A model generated the notes under the pieces. It had not been told where the DNA came from. It was given only the letters and a program-made list of their open reading frames with translations, and did not search any database. Positions 25,114 through 34,391 of a stretch of 64,000 nt of DNA are shown here, in pieces. Numbering within the stretch: position 1 is the stretch's first letter; the number at the start of each line of letters is the position of its first letter. The translations under genes were made by a program, and so were the position numbers. The DNA comes from Pseudothauera rhizosphaerae (GTDB lineage Bacteria; Pseudomonadota; Gammaproteobacteria; Burkholderiales; Rhodocyclaceae). Where the stretch lies: the NCBI RefSeq assembly GCF_004801305.1, contig NZ_SSOD01000015.1:62001-126000 (forward strand), read 5' to 3'.

Positions 25114-26574
25114 ATGAAAAAGGTCTTCACCGGCGTGCGCGTGCGCCGCCTGCGCGAGGAACGCGGCCTCACCCAGGCCGCCCTCGCGCGCCTGCTGGAA
25201 ATCTCCCCCAGCTATCTCAACCAGATCGAACAGAACCAGCGCCCGCTCACCGTGCCGGTGCTGCTGCGCATCAGTTCGGTCCTGGGCGTGGACGTGCAGC
25301 GCTTCTCGGACGACGACGAAGGCCGCCTGGTGGCCGAGCTGCGGGACGTGCTCGGTGACGCCGGGCTGACCACGGCCACCGGCGAGGCCGTGTCCCTGGC
25401 GGAGATCCGCGAACTCGCCGGCCAGATGCCGGCGGTCGCGCGCGCCCTGCTGACCATCGACCGGCGCCGGCGCGAGGCCGAGGACCGGCTCGCCGCCTAC
25501 GCCGCCCTGCTCGGCGAGGAGCGCGGCGCGCCCCTGCCGGCCGCGCCCATGCCCTATGAGGAAGTGCGCGACTTCTTCTACGCACGGCACAACCACATCG
25601 CCAGCCTGGATGCCCTCGCCGAGCGCTGCTTCGACGACTGGGCGCTGGAAGCCGGCCCCATGGACCACGGCCTGGCCGACCGGCTCGCCGCCGTGCACGG
25701 CATCACCGTCGCCGGGCCGGCCTGCGCGGCCGCCGAGGCGGAGTTCGCGCCCCTGCGGGAATTCGACGGGCCGCGCCGCATCCTGCATCTTTCGCCCCTG
25801 CTCGATGCCGGCCAGCGGGCCTTCCAGATGGCCACCCAGCTCGCCTTCCTGGAGGCCCACGAAGACATCGAGCGGCTGGTGGCGGAAGGCGCCTTCCTGG
25901 GCGACGAAGCGCGCGTGCTGGCCCGCATCGGCCTGGCCAACTACTTCGCCGGCGCCCTGATCCTGCCCTACGGGCGCTTCCTCGCCGCCGCCGAGGCCCT
26001 GGCCTACGACATCGACCGCCTCGGCCGCCGCTTCGGCGTGGGCTTCGAGACCGTCTGCCACCGCCTGTCCACCCTGCAGCGGCCGCAGGCGCCCGGCGTG
26101 CCCTTCATCTTCGTGCGGGTGGACCGGGCCGGCAACATCTCCAAGCGCCAGTCGGCCACGGATTTCCACTTCTCGCGCGGAGGCGGCACCTGTCCCCTGT
26201 GGAATGTGTACGAGGCCTTCGCCCAGCCCGGCCGCATCCTGACCCAGCTCGCGGCCATGCCGGACGGACGCACCTATCTGTGGATCGCCCGCACCGTGGT
26301 CCACCGCCGCGGCGGCTGGGGCAGCCCGGCCAAGACCTTCGCCGTGGGCCTGGGCTGCGACCTGCGCCACGCGCCGCGCCTGGTGTATTCCCGCGGCCTG
26401 CCCCTGGACGACCCCGACGCGCGCACGCCCATCGGCGCCGGCTGCAAGGTGTGCGAGCGCCCGGCCTGCCCGCAGCGCGCGTTTCCGCCGGTGGGCACGC
26501 GGCTGGCCGCCGACCCGGACCACAGCCGCTTCGAGCCCTATGCGGTGGGGGTCGCCCCCGCTGGCGCAGGGTGA
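25114..26574 (+). CDS. ScfR/RamB/PrpR-type transcriptional regulator of the methylcitrate genes
   Basis: Protein of 486 residues, a paralogue of the regulator at 6642-8114 along its entire length. HTH: VRVRRLREERGLTQAALARLLEISPSYLNQIEQNQRPL. Middle ImmA/IrrE-like segment: LANYFAGALILPYGRF. C-terminal cysteine cluster: GCKVCERPACPQRAFPP. The ATG at 25114 has GGAA upstream and begins MKKVFTGVRVRRLRE, matching the paralogue start; an upstream TTG would lie in an operator. Family knowledge and the divergent prpC suggest it activates prp genes in response to propionyl-CoA or methylcitrate. The cysteines could hold an iron-sulfur cluster, as reported for mycobacterial PrpR. Confidence 0.88.
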   Translation: MKKVFTGVRVRRLREERGLTQAALARLLEISPSYLNQIEQNQRPLTVPVLLRISSVLGVDVQRFSDDDEGRLVAELRDVLGDAGLTTATGEAVSLAEIRELAGQMPAVARALLTIDRRRREAEDRLAAYAALLGEERGAPLPAAPMPYEEVRDFFYARHNHIASLDALAERCFDDWALEAGPMDHGLADRLAAVHGITVAGPACAAAEAEFAPLREFDGPRRILHLSPLLDAGQRAFQMATQLAFLEAHEDIERLVAEGAFLGDEARVLARIGLANYFAGALILPYGRFLAAAEALAYDIDRLGRRFGVGFETVCHRLSTLQRPQAPGVPFIFVRVDRAGNISKRQSATDFHFSRGGGTCPLWNVYEAFAQPGRILTQLAAMPDGRTYLWIARTVVHRRGGWGSPAKTFAVGLGCDLRHAPRLVYSRGLPLDDPDARTPIGAGCKVCERPACPQRAFPPVGTRLAADPDHSRFEPYAVGVAPAGAG

Positions 26575-26590
26575 GCCCGGCGGCAGGCGA

Positions 26591-26968
26591 TCAGTCCTCG
26601 CCCTCCTGCCCGTCCCGGCCCGGCAGCACCGCCTCCTGGCGCAAGCGGGCCTTGAAGGCCTTCATGACCGGGCGGGAGATCATGGTCTCGGCCAGCACCC
26701 GCTGTTCATACACCGCCTCCCGCAGGGCCTCCGACGGCTCGGTGCGGGCGCGGGCGACGATGTCGTGGAAGTCCGCGCCCAGGCGCAGGCCGTGGCGCCC
26801 CTTCAAGGCGTCGTACAGGGCCACCATGATGGGCTTCTCCAGCTCGGCCATGCGGCACTTGCCGTCCAGGATCTTGAGCATGACCGCCGTGACGCAGTCG
26901 ATCTCGGCGGGGTAGAGGCTGGCATCGCGCACCCAGTCCCGCGGCTCGCGCAGCACCGCCGCACTCAT
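26591..26968 (-). CDS. Small protein coupled to the AAA+ ATPase, function unknown
   Basis: Protein of 125 residues, no signal peptide or membrane segment, rich in helix-forming residues: RDWVRDASLYPAEIDCVTAVMLKILDGKCRMAELEKPIMVALYDALKGRHG. I do not recognise a family. Its ATG overlaps the stop of the AAA+ ATPase gene as ATGA, so the two are translated together and probably act together, for example as substrate adaptor or regulatory subunit. It converges tightly (16 bp) on the ScfR-type regulator gene. Confidence 0.75.
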   Translation of the reverse strand: MSAAVLREPRDWVRDASLYPAEIDCVTAVMLKILDGKCRMAELEKPIMVALYDALKGRHGLRLGADFHDIVARARTEPSEALREAVYEQRVLAETMISRPVMKAFKARLRQEAVLPGRDGQEGED

Positions 26969-28674
26969 GCGGCCTCCGCGGCCGGGCGGCTGCCGTCCAT
27001 GCCGCGGAACATGGCGCAGCGGTCGAACACCGCCGCGTCGGGTTCCACCTGCTTGTGGGCACAGTACTTGGCCACCAGCTTGGCGAGCCCCTTGATGTCC
27101 CGCCCGGTGGCGTCGGGAAAGCGCCGCGCCAGTTCGGCGTGTTGTTCGCCGTCCAGCGCCAGGCCGAACTGCTCGGCCATGACCGCCCAGATGCGCCGGC
27201 GCTCCTCCTCGGAGGGCGCGGCGTAGCGGATCATGGCGATGCAGCGGGAGATGATGGCCTCGTCGATGTCGTCCAGGCGGTTGGTGGTCAGGAACAGCAG
27301 GCCGTTGAAGTATTCCAGCACGCGCAGGAACACGCCCACCACGGCGTTGGTGGCGATGTGGTCGTCGCGGCGGCGGATGTAGACGTCGGCCTCGTCGATC
27401 AGCATCACCGCGCCCCAGCGCTGGGCGCGGATCAGCGCCTCCCGCAGGGTCTTCTCCATGGCCGCCACGTCCAGCCCGAGCTGGCCGGAATGCACGCGGT
27501 AGAGCGGGCGCTGGATGATCTCCGCATAGACCTCGGCGGTCAGCGTCTTGCCCACGCCGGCCGGGCCGGTACACAGCACCGTGGTGCCGCCGGACTTGCC
27601 GGCGACGATGTCGTCCATCAGCACGTCCATCTCGGCGGTGAGGATGTCGATGAGGTCCACGTGCTCGGCCGGCAGCACCAGCTTGTCCTTCAATTCCGGC
27701 TGGTAGCGGTAGGGCTGCAGGTGGTCCACGTGCACCCACAGGTGGTGGTGCAGTTCCAGGTGGAACATGAGGATGTAGCCGTGCAGCGGCACCTGGGTGA
27801 AGAGCGAAGGCGGCAGGGTTTCGGCCAGGTGCTGCAGGCGCCGTTCCACCTCCGGCGTGAACATGGAATTGCGGTCGGCGCGCTTGAGCAGTTGCGCCAG
27901 CACCTGGCCGGCGATCTCCAGCGTCGTCTCCCGCTCCTGCAGCACCGCCTCGTCATTGACCAGGCGCGCGGGCTGGCCGCTGGCGGAGAGCACCACCACG
28001 TTCTTGCGCGCATGGTCCGTGTTGCGGTGGGTGGAGGTCGGGTCCTCGGCGAGGATGCCCAGCCCGTTGCCGGAGAACTGGGCCGAATACTCGCCGCGCC
28101 AGGCGTGGTAGCGCTGCAGCGCATCCTCGTAGGCAGCGAGCAGGGCCGGCGTTTCGGCCACGTAGCCCTTGGCGGCGAAGATCCGGGCGATGGAGCCATC
28201 GGCCAGGTCGCGCTCGCCGATGAAGACATTGGTGTGCACCACCTTGCCGCAACTGTTGGCCTTGAGGTCCAGCACCATGCGGGCACGCTCCTCGCTGGCG
28301 GGCGGCGTGTAGTCGATGCGCGAGACCACGTAGGGCTTGAGCGTGCCGCCCTCGTCCACGCGGAACAGCCAGCCGCGCTCGCCGCGGGCCAGCCAGGCCA
28401 CCAGCGCCGGGATCATGCGCTCCATGTCGGTCTCGCCGAAGCGCTCGCCGTCCGGATCGAACACCGGCGCCAGCGCCTCGAACACCGCCACGCGCGCCTC
28501 GGCGCCGGGCCGGCCGCGGTAGAGGCCGAGCAGCGCGTCGAACTGCTCGGCGTCCAGCATCTCCAGCGGCACGTCCACGCGGCTGGCGATGCGGAGTTGC
28601 TCGCAATGGCCTTCCCAGGCCGGAAAGCGCCGGCGCATCGCCTCCGCCGGTTCCCGTTCGATGCGTAGTTTCAC
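26965..28674 (-). CDS. AAA+ ATPase with a large uncharacterised N-terminal region
   Basis: Protein of 569 residues. The last 230 or so form a classical AAA+ module: Walker A GPAGVGKTLTAEVYAE (near residue 370), Walker B GAVMLIDEADVY (near 418), sensor 1 LLFLTTNRLDDID and an arginine-finger region EAIISRCIAMIRY. The first 350 residues match no domain I know and include LDLKANSCGKVVHTNVFIGERDL and FHLELHHHLWVHVDHLQPY. The GTG at 28674 is chosen because AGGGGA lies upstream. It forms a two-gene operon with the 125-residue protein. A remodelling role on a protein partner is likely; the target is unknown. Confidence 0.85.
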   Translation of the reverse strand: MKLRIEREPAEAMRRRFPAWEGHCEQLRIASRVDVPLEMLDAEQFDALLGLYRGRPGAEARVAVFEALAPVFDPDGERFGETDMERMIPALVAWLARGERGWLFRVDEGGTLKPYVVSRIDYTPPASEERARMVLDLKANSCGKVVHTNVFIGERDLADGSIARIFAAKGYVAETPALLAAYEDALQRYHAWRGEYSAQFSGNGLGILAEDPTSTHRNTDHARKNVVVLSASGQPARLVNDEAVLQERETTLEIAGQVLAQLLKRADRNSMFTPEVERRLQHLAETLPPSLFTQVPLHGYILMFHLELHHHLWVHVDHLQPYRYQPELKDKLVLPAEHVDLIDILTAEMDVLMDDIVAGKSGGTTVLCTGPAGVGKTLTAEVYAEIIQRPLYRVHSGQLGLDVAAMEKTLREALIRAQRWGAVMLIDEADVYIRRRDDHIATNAVVGVFLRVLEYFNGLLFLTTNRLDDIDEAIISRCIAMIRYAAPSEEERRRIWAVMAEQFGLALDGEQHAELARRFPDATGRDIKGLAKLVAKYCAHKQVEPDAAVFDRCAMFRGMDGSRPAAEAA

Positions 28675-28888
28675 CCCTGTCCCCTGATGCGTTCGTCCGG
28701 GGCAGGCGTTGCAAGCCGCGTACCATGCCGAAAACGGCGCAACGACGGGAGTTCGGCGGTGCCGGCCATGTCGGATTCGCCACAATGCGACGCCGTGGAG
28801 TACGTCGCCGTCCACACATTTCGTGCCCGATGGAAGCACGCGCCGAATCTATGATGACAGGACAGCTTCCCGCCGCCACGGACCCGCC

Positions 28889-29437
28889 ATGCCCATGCAC
28901 CTGCTGCTCGCCATGCTGCGCAACCCCGCCACCACGGGCGCGCTGCTGCCTTCGTCGAGAGCGCTGGCGACGGCCATGGCCCGGGCAGCCGAGGGGGCGG
29001 ATACGGTCATCGAACTGGGCGCCGGCACCGGCTCGGTGACCGGCGCCCTGCTGGGCATGCTGCCCGGCGTGCCGCTGATCTGTGTCGAATGGCAGCCGGC
29101 GCTGGCGGCCCGCCTCCGGCACCGCTATCCGCAGGCCGACGTGCGCCACGCGAGCGCCAAGCAGGTCGTGGATGAACTGGGGGACCTGCCCGGCCGGGTC
29201 GTGGTCGTCTCCAGCCTGCCCTTCCGCTCCCTGCCGGTGCCGGTCGCCAGCGAAACCGCCCACAGCCTGTGCCGCTTCCTCACCCGCGGCCGGGAACGCA
29301 AGCTGGTGCAATTCACCTACCAGCCCCGGGAGCCCTTCCCCGCCCCGCGCCAGTTGTGCTGGCGGCGCACCTCGGTAGTATGGCGCAACGCGCCGCCGGC
29401 GGGCATCTGGGAACTGCGGCTGGGGGGGCCGAATTAG
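28889..29437 (+). CDS. SAM-dependent methyltransferase (PmtA-like phospholipid N-methyltransferase family)
   Basis: Protein of 182 residues. LLAMLRNPATTGALLPSSRALATAMARA is the characteristic opening of PmtA/rRNA-dimethylase-like methyltransferases, followed by SAM-binding motif I VIELGAGTGSVTGALL, motif II VPLICVEWQPALAARL and VVVSSLPFRSLPV in the motif IV position. The substrate may be phosphatidylethanolamine, but this short form could act on other molecules. It has no N-terminal signal. The start could be 28889 or 28895; neither has a strong ribosome-binding site. It is divergent from the AAA+ ATPase and overlaps the end of the convergent efflux operon by four bases. Confidence 0.8.
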   Translation: MPMHLLLAMLRNPATTGALLPSSRALATAMARAAEGADTVIELGAGTGSVTGALLGMLPGVPLICVEWQPALAARLRHRYPQADVRHASAKQVVDELGDLPGRVVVVSSLPFRSLPVPVASETAHSLCRFLTRGRERKLVQFTYQPREPFPAPRQLCWRRTSVVWRNAPPAGIWELRLGGPN

Positions 29438-30576
29438 CTCTGCATCGTCCCTATGGTCTGGCGCAGGCGGTGGTGCGCCAGCGCGAAGAACACCGTGCCG
29501 ATCACCGCCACCATGGCCAGTTGCGGCCAGATCAGCGCCAGTCCGGCGCCGCGGAACAGCACCGCCTGGGCGAGCGCCACGTAATGGGTGGTGGGGAGCA
29601 GGGACATCAACGCCTGGATGATCCCCGGCATGCTCTCGAAGGGCGTCATGGCGCCGGACAGGATCTGCAGCGGCAGCAGTACCAGGATGGCCATCAGGCC
29701 GAACTGGGGCATGCTGCGCGCCACCGTGCCCATGAAGATGCCGATGGACGAGGCGGCGAACAGGTACAGGAAGGTGCACAGCCCGAACAGCACCGCCGAG
29801 CCGGCCACCTGGGCGCCGATGATGCCCTTGACCACGACCTGCAGCGAGAAGGACGAGGCCAGCAGCACCACTACGCCCATGGACCACACCTTGGAGAGCA
29901 TGATCTCCAGCGGCGTGACCGGCATCACCAGCAGGTGCTCGATGGTGCCGTGCTCCCGCTCGCGGATCAGCGCGGCGCCGGTGAGCAGGATGCCCAGCAT
30001 GGTGACGTTGTTGATGATGGCGGTGACCGCGGAGAACCAGGCGTTGCTCAGGTTGGGATTGAACAGCGTGCGCTGCACCAGTTCCACGGGCGGCACGGCG
30101 GCGGGCCGGCTGCGCTGGGCGAAGGCGCGGATTTCCTCGCCGACGATGCTCTGGATGTAGCCCGCCCCGGTCTGGGCCTGGCTCTGGCGGGTGGCGTCCA
30201 CGTTGAGCTGCAGCGCGGGCGCGCGCCCGGCCAGCACGTCGCGCTGGAAGCCGGGCGGGATGTCGAGCACGAAGGTGTGCCGCCCGGCATCCATGCCCCG
30301 GTCCATGTCGTCGAGGCTGACCATCTCCGGCGTGATGAACTGGGGCGGATGCAGGGCCGCGATGATGCGCGAGGACAGTTGCGAGCCGTCCTCGTCCACC
30401 ACCGCGATGGAGGCGCGGTGCAGGGTTTCCGGGCGGGCGCGGGCGTCGGCGTAGATGGAGGCCGAGAACATGAACACGATGATGAACATCAAGGCCATGT
30501 CGCCCGCCAGGCTGCTGAACTCCTTCAGCCCCAGGTGCCAAGTGTTGCGCAGCAGGTCGCGGGCGCCGTTGCTCAT
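29434..30576 (-). CDS. ABC-2 type permease (YhhJ-like)
   Basis: Inner-membrane protein of 380 residues. One N-terminal membrane segment (MALMFIIVFMFSASIYA) is followed by a large periplasmic part with SIAVVDEDGSQLSSRI, then five C-terminal membrane segments. These include NNVTMLGILLTGAALIREREHGTIEHLLVMPVTPLEIMLSK, the ABC-2 family core. It is the last gene of a four-gene operon (OM factor, HlyD-like adaptor, RbbA-like ABC fusion, this permease), five bases after the RbbA-like gene. The set is an export or efflux pump whose substrate is unknown. Confidence 0.9.
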   Translation of the reverse strand: MSNGARDLLRNTWHLGLKEFSSLAGDMALMFIIVFMFSASIYADARARPETLHRASIAVVDEDGSQLSSRIIAALHPPQFITPEMVSLDDMDRGMDAGRHTFVLDIPPGFQRDVLAGRAPALQLNVDATRQSQAQTGAGYIQSIVGEEIRAFAQRSRPAAVPPVELVQRTLFNPNLSNAWFSAVTAIINNVTMLGILLTGAALIREREHGTIEHLLVMPVTPLEIMLSKVWSMGVVVLLASSFSLQVVVKGIIGAQVAGSAVLFGLCTFLYLFAASSIGIFMGTVARSMPQFGLMAILVLLPLQILSGAMTPFESMPGIIQALMSLLPTTHYVALAQAVLFRGAGLALIWPQLAMVAVIGTVFFALAHHRLRQTIGTMQS

Positions 30577-30580
30577 GGCT

Positions 30581-33319
30581 TCAGCGCGCCTGCTTCTTCA
30601 GCAGCAGCGCGGACGCCACGGTCAGCACCGGCACGGCGAGCAGCAGCGGCAGCAGCGAACCGCCCAGGTCGGCGAAACCCAGCGCCTTGGAAAAGGTGCC
30701 GCCGGACAGGGTCAGGAAGTGGGCCGTGGGGTAGACGGCGCCGATGGCCGCCCCGGCGCCTTCCAGGGAGGACACGGGGTCCATCAGCCCGGAGAACTGG
30801 ATGGCCGGCAGCAGCGTGCCGATGGAGGTACCGGCGATCGCCGCGACCTGGCTGCTGGTCATCGTGGACACCAGGAGCCCCAGCCCGGTGGTGGCGGTGA
30901 CGTACAGCAGCGCGCCCAGCGCCAGCGTGGCGAAGCTGCCCTTGAAGGGCACCTGAAACAGGGTCACCGCGAGGATGAACAGCAGCACGAAGTTGAACAT
31001 GGACAGGGCGATGTAGGGCAGTTGCTTGCCGATCAGGAACTCCACCTTGGTGACCGGCGTGGTGTAGACGTTGAGGATGGAGCCCAGCTCCTTCTCCCGC
31101 ACCACGCCCAGCGCGGTCAGCATGGACGGGATGAACACCAGCAGCAGCGGGATCACCAGCGGCACCATGGACACCAGGCTGCGCAGTTCCGGGTTGTAGC
31201 GGTAGCGCACCTCGATGCCCGCCAGCCCCGCGGGCGCGCTGCCGGTGAGGCGGGTGGCCGTCTCGGTGAGAATCTGCCCGTGCACGCCGGCCAGGTAGGC
31301 GCGGGCGATGTCGGCCCGCAGGGGCATGGAACCGTCCAGCCACATGGACACCTGGGTGGTCCTGCCGCGCGCCAGGTCGCGCCCGAAGCCGGGCGGAATC
31401 TCGATGGCCACCGCCAGCTTGCCGGCCTGCATGCGGGCGTCCATGTCCCCGTGGCTGGCCAGCGGCGGCGCCTCGGAGAAATAGCGCGAGCCGGAGATGT
31501 TCAGCGTGTATTCCCGGCTGGCGATGCTCTGGTCGTGGTCCAGCACGGCGTAGCGCAGGTCTTCCACGTCCATGTTGATGCCGTAGCCCATGACCAGCAT
31601 CAGGATCATGCTGCCCAGCAGGGCCAGCGTGAGGCGGATGGGGTCGCGGCGCAGTTCCGTGGCCTCACGCCTGGAAAAGCTCAGCAGGCGCGCCAGGCTG
31701 AAGCCGGTGCCCGCCGGGGCGTGGGCGGGCGGCGGCATGCCGGTGGCGGCGGAACCTTCCTCCTGCCGCGCGCCGCCGGCCTCCTCCAGGTAGGCGATGA
31801 AGGCCTCTTCCAGCATGGCCGCGCCGCGCTGTTTCATCAGCACATCGGGCGCGTCGCTGGCCAGGATGCGCCCGGCGTGCATCAGGGAGATGCGGTCGCA
31901 GCGCTGGGCCTCGTTCATGAAGTGGGTGGTGATGAAGATCGTCACCCCTTCCTTGCGCGACAAATCGATGATGAGCTGCCAGAAATGGTCCCGCGCCACC
32001 GGGTCCACGCCCGAAGTGGGTTCGTCCAGGATCAGCACGTCGGGGCCGTGCAGCACTGCGACGGCCAGTTGCAGGCGCTGGCGGATGCCCAGCGGCAGCG
32101 CGTCCGGGCGCGCGTCCATGACCGGCGCCAGGTCGAAGCGGCGCGCTAGTTCGGCGATGCGCGCCGCCGCCTTGTCCGCCGGCAGGTCGAAGAGGTGGGC
32201 GTGCAGTTCCAGGTTGCGGCGCACCGTCAGTTCGCCGTACAGGGAGAAGGACTGGGACATGTAGCCCACCCGCCGGCGGGTGGCGATGTTGCGCGCGTCC
32301 AGCACCTCGCCCAGCAGGCGCGCCTCGCCCCGGGTGGGCGGCAAGAGGCCGGTGAGCATCTTCATGGTGGTGGACTTGCCGCAGCCGTTGGAGCCGAGAA
32401 AGCCGAAGATCTCGCCGCGCCGCACGTCCAGGATCACGTCGTCCACCGCCGTGAAGTCGCCGAAGCGCATCTGCAGCCCGCGCGCCTGGATCACCACGTC
32501 GCCGGCGGTGAGCGGGGGAATCGTCAGCGGCGTGTGGTCGTCGCGGCGTTCCTCGGGCAGCAGGGCGAGGAAGGCCTCCTCCAGGCTGTCCGCGCCGGTG
32601 CGGGCTTTCAGCTCCGCCGGGCTGCCGGTGGCGAGCACGCGGCCCGCGTCCACCGCCACCAGCCAGTCGTAGCGTTCAGCCTCCTCCATGTAGGCGGTGG
32701 CCACCAGCACGCTCATGCCGGGGCGGTTGGCGCGGATGCGCGCGATCAGTTCCCAGAACTGCCGACGCGACAGGGGATCGACGCCGGTGGTGGGCTCGTC
32801 CAGGATCAGCAGGTCCGGGTCGTGCACCAGGGAGCAGCACAGGCCCAGCTTCTGCTTCATGCCGCCGGAAAGCTTCTGCGCCGGCCGGTCGGCGAACTCC
32901 GACAGGCCGGTGGCGGCGAGCAGTTCGGCGATGCGGCGCTCGCGCTCGGCGCGGGACTGGCCGAAGAGGCGCCCGAAGAAGTCGATGTTCTCGAACACCG
33001 ACAGGGTGGGATAGAGATTCCTGCCCAGGCCCTGGGGCATGTAGGCGATGCGCGGGCACACGGCGCGGCGGTGGCGGGCGTCCGCCATGCTGCCGCCCAG
33101 CACCTCCACCGTGCCCGCCTGGATCTGCCGCGCGCCGGCGATCAGCCCCAGCCAGCTGGACTTGCCCACCCCGTCCGGGCCGATGAAGCCCACCATGCGG
33201 CCGGCGGGAAGCTCCAGGTCCACGCCGTCCGCGGCCAGCGTATCGCCGTAGCGGTGGCGCAGCCCGGCCAGCCGCACGACCGGGCCGGCGGAGGCCCCGG
33301 CGGCCCCGGTCGCACTCAC
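30581..33319 (-). CDS. rbbA: RbbA-like protein: two ABC ATPases fused to an ABC-2 permease
   Basis: Fusion of 912 residues, the size of E. coli RbbA. ABC domain 1 has Walker [10 protein letters not shown] (near residue 47) and [16 protein letters not shown] domain 2 has Walker [10 protein letters not shown] (near residue 308), [31 protein letters not shown] and a histidine switch. The permease part runs from about residue 555, with [14 protein letters not shown] in the periplasmic loop and five C-terminal membrane segments. ABC 1 and ABC 2 differ: the second has LGIRQR in place of the LSGGQ signature. The GTG at 33319 overlaps the adaptor-gene stop as GTGA. In E. coli RbbA is described as ribosome-associated, but the operon here argues for transport. 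Confidence 0.9.
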   Translation of the reverse strand: MSATGAAGASAGPVVRLAGLRHRYGDTLAADGVDLELPAGRMVGFIGPDGVGKSSWLGLIAGARQIQAGTVEVLGGSMADARHRRAVCPRIAYMPQGLGRNLYPTLSVFENIDFFGRLFGQSRAERERRIAELLAATGLSEFADRPAQKLSGGMKQKLGLCCSLVHDPDLLILDEPTTGVDPLSRRQFWELIARIRANRPGMSVLVATAYMEEAERYDWLVAVDAGRVLATGSPAELKARTGADSLEEAFLALLPEERRDDHTPLTIPPLTAGDVVIQARGLQMRFGDFTAVDDVILDVRRGEIFGFLGSNGCGKSTTMKMLTGLLPPTRGEARLLGEVLDARNIATRRRVGYMSQSFSLYGELTVRRNLELHAHLFDLPADKAAARIAELARRFDLAPVMDARPDALPLGIRQRLQLAVAVLHGPDVLILDEPTSGVDPVARDHFWQLIIDLSRKEGVTIFITTHFMNEAQRCDRISLMHAGRILASDAPDVLMKQRGAAMLEEAFIAYLEEAGGARQEEGSAATGMPPPAHAPAGTGFSLARLLSFSRREATELRRDPIRLTLALLGSMILMLVMGYGINMDVEDLRYAVLDHDQSIASREYTLNISGSRYFSEAPPLASHGDMDARMQAGKLAVAIEIPPGFGRDLARGRTTQVSMWLDGSMPLRADIARAYLAGVHGQILTETATRLTGSAPAGLAGIEVRYRYNPELRSLVSMVPLVIPLLLVFIPSMLTALGVVREKELGSILNVYTTPVTKVEFLIGKQLPYIALSMFNFVLLFILAVTLFQVPFKGSFATLALGALLYVTATTGLGLLVSTMTSSQVAAIAGTSIGTLLPAIQFSGLMDPVSSLEGAGAAIGAVYPTAHFLTLSGGTFSKALGFADLGGSLLPLLLAVPVLTVASALLLKKQAR

Positions 33320-34380
33320 GGCAGCCTCACCTGCAGCGTGTCGGGCCAGGCGCGGTCGGCCGCGAGACGCACGTGGGCCACGCCAGGCAGGCCGGTCTTG
33401 ACTTGTTCGGCATAGGTTTCCAGCAACTCGGGCGCCACCCGGGCCTTGACGCGGAACACCATCTTCTGGCGCTCGCTCTCCGTCTCCACGGTCTTGGGGG
33501 TGAACTGGGCCACGCTGGCCACGTAGGAAATCTGTGCCGGGAATACATAGCCGGGCGCGGCGTCGAGCACGATGCGCACCTCGCTCCCCAGCCCCACCCG
33601 GCCCGCCGCCCATTCGGGCAGGAAGAAGTTCATGTACACGTCGCCGATGTCCGCCAGGCTGACGATCTTGCCGCCGCTGCCCACCACCTCGCCGGGCTGC
33701 ACGATGCGGTACTGCACCCGCCCGCTGCGCGGCGCGCGCAGCACGCCGTCCTCCAGTTCGGTGCGCAGGCGCTCCACCGCCGCCGCCGCGGCGTCGATGC
33801 CGGCCTGGGCCTGGGCCACCTGGGCTTCGGCCGCACGCAGGCCGGCCTCCACCGCAGCGATCTGCGCCTGCGCCACCCGGATGTTGGCCTCCGCGTTGCG
33901 CACGCGGGCGGTATCGTCGTCCACCTGCTGGGCGGAGATGGCCCGGTCGGCCAGCAGCGCGGCGGAACGTTCGGCGGTCTTCCTCGCCACGTCCAGTTCG
34001 GTGCGGCGCTGCACCAGCACCGCCTCGGCCATGGCCCCGTCGGCCTTGCGTTGTGCGACCTGTGCCAGCGCGGTCTCGCGGGCGCTGCGGGCGTTGGCCA
34101 GTTGCGCCTCGCCCTGGGCCATCTGCGCTTCCAGCGCGCGCAGGTCCATGCGCGCGACCACGTCGCCCTCGCGCACCAAGTCGCCTTCATTGACGAGGAT
34201 CTCGGCCACGCGGCCGGCGAACTTGCTCGCCACGTCCACCTCGGTGGCTTCGATGCGCCCGTTGCCGCGCGCGAAGCTGCCGTCGTCGGCCGGCGCGCGC
34301 AGATACAGCCACAGGCCGCCCGCCGCCGCCAGCACCACGATCAGCGCCGCACCCCAGCGCCGCCCGTTGCGGATTTCCAT
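33316..34380 (-). CDS. HlyD-family periplasmic adaptor (membrane-fusion protein)
   Basis: Protein of 354 residues with one N-terminal membrane anchor ([16 protein letters not shown]), the lipoyl-like half motif [39 protein letters not shown], a long coiled-coil hairpin (about residues 90-210, alanine/glutamine-rich) and the second half motif [24 protein letters not shown]. Such proteins link an inner-membrane pump to an outer-membrane channel; here the partners are the RbbA/YhhJ-like pair and the NodT-like factor on either side. The ATG follows AGGAGAACGAAG. YhiI in E. coli is the analogous neighbour of rbbA. Confidence 0.92.
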   Translation of the reverse strand: MEIRNGRRWGAALIVVLAAAGGLWLYLRAPADDGSFARGNGRIEATEVDVASKFAGRVAEILVNEGDLVREGDVVARMDLRALEAQMAQGEAQLANARSARETALAQVAQRKADGAMAEAVLVQRRTELDVARKTAERSAALLADRAISAQQVDDDTARVRNAEANIRVAQAQIAAVEAGLRAAEAQVAQAQAGIDAAAAAVERLRTELEDGVLRAPRSGRVQYRIVQPGEVVGSGGKIVSLADIGDVYMNFFLPEWAAGRVGLGSEVRIVLDAAPGYVFPAQISYVASVAQFTPKTVETESERQKMVFRVKARVAPELLETYAEQVKTGLPGVAHVRLAADRAWPDTLQVRLP

Positions 34381-34391
34381 TCTTCGTTCTC

